A stretch of DNA of 64,000 nucleotides from Trematomus loennbergii (Eukaryota > Chordata > Actinopteri > Perciformes > Nototheniidae). Below are positions 45,725 through 55,300 of this stretch, one piece after another. The position numbers and the translations under genes are program-made. The notes below the pieces were generated by a model. That model did no database searches and had not been told where the DNA came from. It saw nothing but the letters and a program-made list of their open reading frames with translations. Where the stretch lies: contig JAAOOA010000267.1 in assembly GCA_012861695.1 (NCBI GenBank), positions 173,501-237,500 on the forward strand, given 5' to 3'. Numbering within the stretch: position 1 is the stretch's first letter; each line of letters begins with the position of its first letter.

Positions 45725-46875
45725 GGCGTCTGCTGCTGACTGAGTGAACCTCACACTGAAATGTAAAAAGAAGAAGAGGGGTGGTCTCTTTCTGTGTGGC
45801 TCACTAATGAAACGCCTTGGAGCTCAGACGCGTGTCATGGAAGGAAATACGTGTCAGTGGTGGGGTTAATATTAGAGGCTGAGGCCAAAAACTCTCATGT
45901 GAGAAAGACAACTTTACGTCTTGATGTTTAAAACAGACAAACAAAAAGCATTATGACATGATGGAAAGATACATTTTAAATACACACAAACACTGACACA
46001 GAATTACACATTGTTAAGATGCTGTCTTTAAAATATGGAGTACCACAAGGCTCAATTATACCCACATCTTTATTGGCAAATTCCCCGAGAAACATAATTG
46101 GCAGTTTTGGTTTGGTTTTAATCCTTCTTATGCACGTGATACCCCTCAATATATGTGTTTATTCATAATAACAATAATATTAACAATATAATTAAAAGGC
46201 AGTTTGAAAAGGTGATTTTAACATAAATAACATCTGGTCAATGACCTGGTCCTTTGTGTGATTTGGTCAGAATAAAGCAACATCTCCAATAGACCTGCAT
46301 ATTAAAGTCAAATCTTTCATTTTAATTTAATTCACATCCTTAAATAATAATATTTAACAAACTGCCGCCTCTATTACTTCATCTGTTATGCAGTGATTGT
46401 AGAACTACATGAGAAAATAAATGCCCAGATGTACTAATGCATGAGTCTTGTGATCAGCAGTCCCTTTGTTATTAACACAACTTGATCAGCCCTTCACTTA
46501 ACCACACGGTACATCAGGCTACCTTAAAGTACTCGGTGTCCAGATAAAAATAGTTTACTGCACATGTTTGCCGGGTGGTTTTCAGACGCTGGCTGCGCGT
46601 GAGCTGAGGGGCCCGTCTACCTGTTTCTGTCTGTGGGTTCCTCGTGTGGTTTTTATTCTGAAAGTTAAAAAGAAGAAGCTGAAACTGTAACGAGGGGGCT
46701 TAAGCTACAAGAGCAAGAACAGTGGCCCCATGTTGGAGAAAAGTCTGCTAAAAGTTCACTATCTGTCGGTGGCTGCTAAGGGAAATAACCCACATGCAAA
46801 CAAGCTAGTTACATTTCAGTGTTTGATTACAAAAAGCTTAAAGACAGACACAGGCTGCAGGATACGTATACTCTG
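45725..46875. other. Region upstream of gene A with a LINE scrap
   Basis: At 46027-46060 the plus strand reads KYGVPQGSI, the conserved reverse-transcriptase block of LINEs, without flanking coding sequence. The rest is unassigned. Confidence 0.45.
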
Positions 46876-47002
46876 CAGGCTGATGGGGGGAAGTGGAAAC
46901 AGGTGAGCAGGTGAACCAGGTCATGTGACTGCACTCTGAGAAGTGAGGAGTTCAACATGACTCTGAGAGTGTAGAGACATCTGGTGGACAGAGGGAGGAA
47001 TA
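46876..47002 (+). repeat. Second copy of the 125-bp repeat of 24958-25083
   Basis: Same orientation and over 95% identical by eye. Confidence 0.85.
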
Positions 47003-47117
47003 CACTGCATCCATTTTTTATTCAGCTGAAAGCTGTGAGGCTTTACATCAAAATGTAGTTATTATACCTGAAAGCATGTTTCCAAAAAAAAGTAGGTTTA
47101 TTGGTTAATATGTAATT

Positions 47118-48347
47118 CACTAGCAGGAACCACGCCACAACAGTGTGATGTTTGTACATTTATTGAAGTAACATGTGAATGATATGAAGGGGGTGAAGGG
47201 ATGATCTGGAAGGATGAGCTATGGTCCGTGCAGTGGGAGACTCAGAGTGGGGGTTCCGTCTCCGGCATGATCTGCGTGGACTGATTACGGGCCCCCAGAC
47301 GATACCTGGAATTGAATGTTAGTAGACGCAGTATATAAATATGCACCGTTTAAATATAAATGGTGATGGGCAGAGGATGTTGGGATGAAGGGATGGAGGG
47401 ATGAGGGATGGAGGGATGAGGGATGAGGGATGTAGGGATGAGGGATGGAGGATGAGGGATGAAGGGATGTAGGGATGAGGGATGAGGGATGGAGGGATGA
47501 GGGATGGAGGGATCAGGGATGAAGGGATGGAGGGATGAGGGATGTAGGGATGAGGGATGAGGGATGAGGGATGAAGGGATGTAGGGATGAGGGATGAGGG
47601 ATGGAGGGATGAGGGAGGAGGATCAGGGATGAGGGATGGAGGGATGAGGGATGTAGGGATGAGGGATGAGGGATGAAGGGATGAAGGGATGTAGGGATGA
47701 GGGATGAGGGATGAGGGATGAAGGGATGAGGGATGTAGGGATGAGGGATGAAGGGATGAGGGATGAAGGATGTAGGGATGAGGGATGAGCGATGGAGGGA
47801 TGAGGGATGGAGGGATGAGGGATGAAGGGATGGAGGGATGAGGGATGTAGGGATGAGGGATGAGGGATGAGGGATGAGGATGGGATGAAGGGATGAGGGA
47901 TGTAGGGATGAGGGATGAAGGGATGAGGGATGAAGGGATGAGGGATGTAGGGATGAGGGATGAGGGATGAAGGGATGAGGGATGTAGGGATGAGGGATGA
48001 AGGGATGAGGGATGTAGGGATGAGGGATGAGGGATGAGGGATGAAGGGATGAGGGATGTAGGGATGAGGGATGAAGGGATGAGGGATGAAGGGATGTAGG
48101 GATGAGGGATGAGGGATGGAGGGATGAGGGATGGAGGGATGAGGGATGTAGGGAAGAAGGGATGGATGGATGTATTGCTCGGTATGAGACGGAAGGGGAA
48201 CTGTATAGGTAGAAAGGGAGAGGGAGGGTGGGTTGAAAGGATGGAGACAAGCGGTGGCCGGAAGTTTTGCCGGATATAAATAGGGGTGGCCGTGGTTTGA
48301 GGCGGAGTTTTAGGCGTGGCCATGCTCCTGAACCTATGTTAACATTT
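47118..48347 (-). mobile_element. Duplicated mobile cassette, copy 1, body replaced by minisatellite
   Basis: It starts with the same 145 bp (ACTAGCAGGAACCACGCCAC..) as copy 2 at 48359 and ends with the same 113 bp (GAAAGGATGGAGACAAGCGG..CTATGTTAACATTT) as copy 2 at 49351-49463. Between these lies a minisatellite instead of the ORF-bearing body. Confidence 0.75.
47385..48160. repeat. GGGATGAGGGATG minisatellite, about 780 bp
   Basis: Units of 8-9 bp (GGGATGAG, GGGATGTAG, GGGATGAAG, GGGATGGAG) in higher-order groups. Long Ser/Pro/His/Leu-rich open frames on the minus strand are artefacts. Confidence 0.95.
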
Positions 48348-48358
48348 GAACCTCATTT

Positions 48359-49463
48359 CACTAGCAGGAACCACGCCACAACAGTGTGATGTTTGTACAT
48401 TTATTGAAGTAACAAGTGAATGATATGAAGGGGGTGAAGGGATGATCTGGAAGGACGAGCTATGGTCCGTGCAGGGAGACTCAGAGTGGGAGTTCCGTCT
48501 CCGGGGAGGGGATGAAGGGATGTATGTGCAAGGGATTTTGTGAAGCCTGTGAGCACAGGGATGAGAGAAAGGTTGACATGAGCTGCGACATGTCAGACAC
48601 AGAGAGAGCAGGCACAGAGGGCAATACGACTGGCCCCCGCCAGGGGTGCTGGTGGGTCGGGCTGTGTCCGTGGAGGAGGACGGAGGCCTGTGACGTCACG
48701 ACCCGTGGTGCGCGCGCGCGGTGGTTGACTCTGGAGCGGGAAGAGCTGTGTGTGTTGTTGTTCTTGCCGTTGTGCTGCTGTAGGCTTTGTAGAGGTTGAA
48801 CAGTCTAGCCTTGTTGTCATTTCGGTGAAAGTGGATGCCGTTTTCCTTCAGGAAACGTTGAAGTTGAATGACTGTCCACCTCCGTAGTTCGGGCTCCGTT
48901 TCGGAGCGTGGCTCCGTCCGAGAGGCGTGTCGAGTGCGCCGCTGCGAGTGGCCGGGGGCTGCGAGTGAGGCAGGCTGCCGGTGGTGGGGAGATTGGAGCT
49001 GGCTGTGCCTGTTGCGGCCCCGGCTGTTTGCCCTCGCTGGCGGAGTAGACGAAGCCTGGGACCTGTCTGGAGTTGGAGGTATCTCGTTGGGGAGCTTGAG
49101 TGGGAGCAGTGGCGGCTGGTGTGTGGGACACTGATTGCCGAGCGCACGCGGCTCCGTTCGGATGCTTGGCTTAGATCCGTCTGCTGACCCGAGGATGGCG
49201 GGTAGCCGATGTCGAAGAGATCTTCATCTGACTCCGGCGAGTTGATCAGCAGTTCGGGATCCATGGTGAGTAGAATTTCTCGTGGTAGCGTTTGCTTGTG
49301 TTGAACCGTGACGACGCGCAGCGTGAATCACGGTCTGCCTGTCAGTCTTTGAAAGGATGGAGACAAGCGGTGGCCGGAAGTTTTGCCGGATATAAATAGG
49401 GGTGGCCGTGGTTTGAGGCGGAGTTTTAGGCGTGGCCATGCTCCTGAACCTATGTTAACATTT
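48359..49463 (-). mobile_element. Duplicated mobile cassette, copy 2, with ORF body
   Basis: It carries both shared ends. On the minus strand the 49351-49463 end includes a TATA-like TATTTATAT and GC-rich boxes and so looks like a promoter; the ORF follows. Near 48509 it has GGGATGAAGGGATGTATG, a likely seed of copy 1's minisatellite. Class of element unknown. Confidence 0.6.
48848..49264 (-). CDS. Uncharacterised ORF of the duplicated cassette (138 aa)
   Basis: Starts MDPELLINSPESDEDLFDIG, an acidic N-terminus, followed by a Ser/Arg/Gln/Pro-rich, probably disordered region ending ..FNFNVS. The ATG lies about 110 bp downstream of the TATA-like sequence. The frame is open in one piece. No domain is recognised; an element-encoded accessory protein is possible. 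Confidence 0.4.
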   Translation of the reverse strand: MDPELLINSPESDEDLFDIGYPPSSGQQTDLSQASERSRVRSAISVPHTSRHCSHSSSPTRYLQLQTGPRLRLLRQRGQTAGAATGTASSNLPTTGSLPHSQPPATRSGALDTPLGRSHAPKRSPNYGGGQSFNFNVS

Positions 49464-49884
49464 TTAACTTCATTATTCAAAGGAAGGTACATGATCAGCA
49501 ACTCTGTCTCCTGATTAGTCAGTTTACTAAAACACTGCAGATAATTAGAAATCATAACAAAAATGATAAAAAAAAATCTTATTTTATAATTTAATAATAG
49601 AACTAAAAACAATTTCATAAGCTTCAGTGATACAAAAACATAAACGTTTTTTTTGGAGCCCGTCCAGCTAGCTTGCTAAGGACTGTGCTATGTTGGCCAC
49701 CCTCTAATTAATTGGTGTGAAAATGGAGACAATTGGACAATGTGAAATACTTAGCTGTTTTTGAGGACCCTGTAATGTTGGTACAGGACACGGGCATATC
49801 TCGATGATTCCTTCCCACAGGGAGCTGATACTTGGACTGTGCTATGTTGGCCACACCGTGGTGCCCTTGAGTATTCCTACACTC

Positions 49885-49990
49885 TGGTACTTCTACTTTC
49901 ACTCAAGTACAAGATCTGAGTACTTCTATTTTTACTCAAGTTTAAGATCTGAGTACTTCTACTTTTACTCGAGTATAAGATCTGAGTGCT
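49885..49990. repeat. 35-bp tandem repeat, three copies
   Basis: TACTTCTA[CT]TTTTACTCAAG then AGATCTGAG repeats three times. Motifs of this kind are common in fish DNA-transposon ends. Confidence 0.8.
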
Positions 49991-49999
49991 GTACGACTG

Positions 50000-50836
50000 A
50001 CAAAAGTGATATCTGAGCAGAAAATACAAACTTATTTTAAGTGTTTATTTAAACATGTAAGTAAAAAAATGTAGTTGTCACATGATTTAGTTTGAACTTA
50101 TCAAAGAACGTGCACGGATCACAAAAACAAACTTTTATCTATCAACTGAAGTTGCAAATCACAGGAAATATAAAAATAAACACATTTTGAACTCGTATTT
50201 CCAAAAGCAAATATCATCCAAACGGTACACGAGCATATTTCAAAATAAACCTTATTTAAAACTGTTCATTATCTTGATTACAGAAAAAGGAGTAGTGGAT
50301 AATATGTTTACAGAATACATTGATATTAAAAATATATATTCAAATCCAGTAATCATGCAAAATAACAGTTCTTGAGACAATTACACATGTGCATTAGCTT
50401 ACATTTTTAATGGATTTATTTAACATGTTGTCTTATATGAGTTCCAATTTGAGATTTCTTAATCATATAATGCCTACAACTGATGTTCAGTCAAATATAA
50501 AAGCGTGGTTTGAAAGGCAGATCTGTTCACCAATAAATATGTTTTGAAAAGTTTAATATACCAGAATGATAAAGGTAAAGTGGGTTTTATATCTATACCA
50601 TATACAATGTGATATTTGAGTCATGCTGTTCCTCAATGTTTATATGTTATCTTTCTCTCATGACTTCCTGTTGCTGATAAAGCACCGACTTCTCCAGGAG
50701 AAGAGGGGTATAGACTTTACAATTCAATGCATTTACTTTTCACGTTATATACTGTGCAGGAGTTTATTTGCAACCTTTGATGAAAGCAGGGTATGATCAA
50801 CTGAAGGAAAACAATATGAGAGCAGAACAAAAGAGG
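50000..50836. other. AT-rich 3' flank of gene 2, no gene seen
   Basis: 50758-50836 is the 3' flank shared with 52140-52220 (GAAAGCAGGGTATGATCAA). Nothing else supported. Confidence 0.5.
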
Positions 50837-51737
50837 TCAGTTTGTATCTTTGGATAGTAGATTTTTAACTACGATGTGTTGGTCCTCTCCAGTGTTGCTG
50901 CAGAGGGAAAATTGCAGTTTGTCTCCAGGGCTCCAGAACATCAGATCCTCCCACACCAGGTCAGCAGGATTGTCTCTGGATTTTTATGTTATCTGTAAAA
51001 TACAAAGGTCACAGACAAGAAAAATCATTAAGTCATGTATTATTGAAATAGTGCATGTTCTGCACCAGTATGTCACTGGCACTATTGAATGTACTATTGT
51101 ATTCATTTCATGTTTAATTAGAGTGCAGAGGTATATTGTATGTAGTTGGAGGAGGATGTACAACAACTTCACTGTAGCTGTTCAAGCCTTTACATCCTAT
51201 ATTATTATTGTTTTTATTTTTTAAAGATGCAACATGTGAAACTCACAGTGACATCTCCTCCAGCGTTGAGTTTGAAAGAGTCCTCAAATGTGTACGTGAA
51301 GGGTGTTGACTTGTTAAATTGCAGTTTTAACTCCCAACCTCCCAGCTGTTGGTCCTGCAGGAGGTACATTGGGAGGGCGAGAAACAGAATAGAGAAGTTA
51401 TTAATGTTATAATGTTACATTTAAATCCACTGTGTTTAGAAATTACATTAAAAGAAGACTACATGGATTCTTGGGTAATCAACAGGTCATTCTCTTAGTT
51501 TGAACCGCTCATTGGGTTAGGGTTGAGTTACTGTTCTACATATTATACCTAAAGTTATTATTCAGAGTTCAGTCACACGATTACCGTTACCTCGTGGAAC
51601 GTGTTTTTCACACAGAAAGATTGGCGTGTGTGGACCTCAATGATAAATCCTGAATGTGAATCCTGAGAGTAACAGCTGGTCTGGTTTGGCTCCTTAGAGT
51701 GAGCAGTATCAGGTTCTACATCTTTCTTTGCATGTTC
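50837..51737 (-). pseudogene. Second, downstream copy of the lamin-tail exon triplet
   Basis: Exon a 51591-51737 (49 codons, EHAKKDVEPDTAHSKEPNQT.. to SFCVKNTFHE), exon b 51247-51354 (36 codons, DQQLGGWELKLQFNKSTPF.. to LNAGGDVT), exon c 50837-50992 (NPADLVWEDLMFWSPGDKLQ..). Exons a and b are intact, but exon c opens ATA ACA TAA because a base is missing relative to 52379. It lies 3' of a complete triplet at 52221-53919 and has no receptor exons of its own, so it is either an alternative end of gene 2 or a dead duplicate. Confidence 0.65.
51247..51354 (-). CDS. Lamin-tail exon b (intact, 36 codons)
   Basis: DQQLGGWELKLQ..TYTFEDSFKLNAGGDVT between CTCCTGCAG and GTGAGT. Lamin A residues 461-496 begin DQSMGNWQIKRQ and end LTYRFPPKFTLKAGQVVT; length (36) and both intron positions coincide. 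The conserved W and the YxF..F.L.AG..VT pattern mark the Ig-like lamin-tail fold. Confidence 0.75.
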
Positions 51738-52220
51738 CTATGAGACAAATAAACACACAGAAGATTCATTAAAGATGAACAGGTTCCCTAGAGTTGTAGA
51801 TCTTCACCTCCATGGATATGTTTTCCTTTGATCAGAAATTGTATATTTCCCAAAGCAAATATCATCAAAACTGTACATCAGCATCTGGACTTTTCTAAAT
51901 AAAACACAATTTCAAAAGTTTCTTTCATTTACGGAAAATTGAATGATTTTTTGCTTCAATTAACAGTTGTTTTTCAGTCAAATATATAAAATAAAGACGG
52001 ATAAGCTAACTTTCTCCCATTACTCTTTCCTGTTGCTAATACATCTGCTCAGACACTTCACACATTTTTATCATGAGAGACAAGTGCATCAAAAGTTGCA
52101 AATAAACTCCTGACATTTCTTTTCCAGGGTTGACAGTGTGAAGGAGTTTATTTGCAACCTGTGATGAAAGCAGGGTATGATCAATTGAAGGAAAACAATA
52201 TCAGAGCGGAGCAAAAGAGG

Positions 52221-52379
52221 TCAGTTTGTATCTTTGGATAGTAGATTTTTAACTACGATGTGTTGGTCCTCTCCAGTGTTGCTGCAGAGGGAAAACTGCA
52301 GTTTGTCTCCAGGATTCCAGAACTGCAGATCCTCCCACACCAGGTCAGCAGGATTGTTACTGAGACATTTATGTGTGAT
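52221..52379 (-). CDS. Gene 2 lamin-tail exon c with stop
   Basis: 53 codons: ITHKCLSNNPADLVWEDLQF, then NPGDKLQFSLCSNTGEDQH and VVKNLLSKDTN, TGA. Aligns with lamin A IW..PPTDLVWKAQNTWGCGN..LINSTGEEV. Follows TTTTACAG. Confidence 0.8.
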   Translation of the reverse strand: MTHKCLSNNPADLVWEDLQFWNPGDKLQFSLCSNTGEDQHIVVKNLLSKDTN

Positions 52380-55300
52380 CTGTAAAATAAAAGGTCACAG
52401 ACAGGAATAATCATTAAATCATTACTTTGAATGATTGACCATCTGCTGTCATGGAAGGATCACAATATCTGTGCAAAAGGACAAAACAAATCATTATTTT
52501 CTCCGCCGCCTTAGGTCTTTTTGGGCGAGCAGAGAAATTATTCTGTTGTTCTTTACATCTGTGATTGTCTGTTCTACAGTACTGCAATACTACCTGGTAC
52601 AAATGTTTGTCAACAGCTTTAAATCAAAACTGCTCCATCTGTTAAAAATCTGCTCAACGATTGTTGGTCACCCTGTCAGAGACTTTCTGACTCAGCAGAC
52701 CATAATAACCTGAGAGGCTGTCCAACAGCATCCTCTGGGACCCAAAGCATGCTCTGAGCAGAGATATGAACTGCTACCATCTAATGGAGATTCACTAAAG
52801 TCAGCTGAAGCATCCTTTGTGCTCCAGTCAGTCCTCTCAGTAAACACAGAGCTGAATCCAGATCAGATGCTGAAGGCTCTTTGAGCAGCTTTTCTCTCAC
52901 TGATCCTGCTGTTATGTTAAATGTTCGTTGTTTGTTTTTCTGTACTGTGTCTTGATATTTGTCTGTTGATGTTACACATGGAGCTGCTGTGATGCAAGGA
53001 GCATTTCAGACTTGATCTGACCATGAAAGTATTACCGTATCGTATCGTTACGTATAGTACTGCATCGTATTAAATAATTAAAGCTATACATGGTCTGCAG
53101 CAATATGTGACTTGCACTACTTTGATTTGTGTTATGTCTTAATGAGAGTGTTCTAGTATATTGCCTATCATGGGGTGTCATCATATGCCGTTGCCATGGC
53201 GACGAACACTTGCCATCAAACACAATGTTTGTTACTGCTGTAACTCCTATAGACGGTGTCTGATCAGCCCAGATTTCTCACGTTTGCCAACGGCCGAGTC
53301 CTCGAGACACCTACGGCAAACATCGTCGTGCGGACAAAAGCTAAACCTGCGCGGATCGTTGAAGACCCGCTCATCGCTTTCATTTTTGTATTTTTTTTTA
53401 TAGAATTCAATGATGAAATAAAAAATAAAGGACAACATGTGAAACTCACAGTGACATCTCCTCCAGCGTTGAGTTTGAAAGAGTCCTCAAATGTGTACGT
53501 GTGGGTGTTGACATGTTAATCCGCAGCTTTAACTCCCAACCTCCCAGCTGTTGGTCCTGCAGGAGGTACATAGGGAGGGCGAGAAACAGAATAGAGAAGT
53601 TATTAATGTTATAATGTTGAAGTTAAATCACTGTGTTTATAGATTACATTAAAAAGACAACATGGATTATTGGGTAATCAACAGGTCATTCTCTTACTTT
53701 GAACCGCTCATTGGGTTAGGGTTGAGTTACTGTTCTACATATACCTAAAGTTATTCACAAGATTACCGTTACCTCGTGGAACGTGTTTTTCAGACAGAAA
53801 GATTGGCGTGTGTTGACCTCAATGATAAATCCTGAATGTGAATCCTGAGAGTAACAGCTGGTCTGGTTTGGCTCCTTAGAGTGAGAAGTGTCAGGTTCTA
53901 CATCTTTCTTTGTGTGTTCCTATGGACAAATAAACACACAGAAGATTCATTAAAGATGAACAGGTTCCCTAGTTGTAGATCTTCACCTCCATGGATATGT
54001 TTTCCTTTGATCAGCGTGCAAACGAGACACGGAAGATGGTGCAAGCTAGCAAACATGGAGGTAACCAATGCTTGACCCACGGAGAAAGAAAATCGAATTT
54101 GCAAATACAATTTGAGCAAAGTAACGTATATTTTGTACTTTTGACTTCAAGGCGGTGATTAGTGCACTGAACTGAACACAACTTTACTTTGTTTAAAAGA
54201 AAGCTCCAAAGGGCCGCTTTCAGGTCTCATTTATTCAACACTTAAAGTCTTAAATGGGTCACAAGTTATTACGAATGAGTGTACCAACTAGGCATTTAAC
54301 TACACATGAAATACAAGTATTACATGTTGTGTTGCACTAGAAATCTTAATACAGTTTATGCTTCAGAGTTCATGGAGCTAGATGAACCTCCATGTTGTTG
54401 GTCTGCAGGCTGGTCTCCATCCTCAAATCTCCTCCTGCAGCCGCTGGACTTCAGCTTCCTTGACTTCACACTGAGAGGAAAGACAGGAAAGGTGACAAGT
54501 TTTTAATATTGATGCATAATTAAATATATATTTGATATTACTTTACTTGACTTGCTGACTTTAACCCAGACAGAAAGTTAAACTGAAAACAAACGAGAAG
54601 CCGCTGAAACTCTCCTGAGTAGAATATCAAACAGAAACCTTTCTGGTGTTGGTGTTTGTTTCCTCCTGTTGGGTCTCCAGCTCTTCGTCTCAGTTCTCCA
54701 CTTCCTGCTTAGCTTTATTCCTCTTCCTCCTTTTCTTTAGATTTAGGTAACTGGATTACATCAAAACATTTGACTCATCATACTGTACAATGAGCAGTCT
54801 TGCAACACAATTATTCTTTGCAGAATGAAAAGTGAGAAATCTCAGCTCTTCATATAACAGACATTCTCATGAATTAATGTACATATTCAGATTCTGTGAT
54901 GCTCTTCTTCTGAAGCCTAATTATCTCTGAATAATCTAACAGCTTTTTAAATGAACATATTGGACTTGCTTTGGCTGTTGCTGTTATCTTGTATATTAGT
55001 ATCCCTTGTTTGTTTTACATATAGATAGAAGATAATAAATCCATATATCTTTTTTTTATTACTGAAATCACTTACCGGAAAAGATAAATATGTCTTTCTT
55101 ATTTCCTCTTGCTGGGAACAGGGGGAGCACACAAAGAGACACATGAGTACAACGATTTAACATTAAAGCAGTGATAAATATACAAACATAAATATAGAGT
55201 TAGATGGCTCGCTATGATACATGTGAGATGAAGTGAATGTAATAAAGTAAACGTGCTGATTGTCTGAGCATGATCTTACAGAGCAGGGAGCTGATCTTAT

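Noticed and set aside
47319..48323. 334- and 245-codon Ser/Pro/His/Leu frames on the minus strand
   Set aside because: Produced by the GGGATGAGGGATG minisatellite; both frames are open, as expected for a repeat without the relevant stops.
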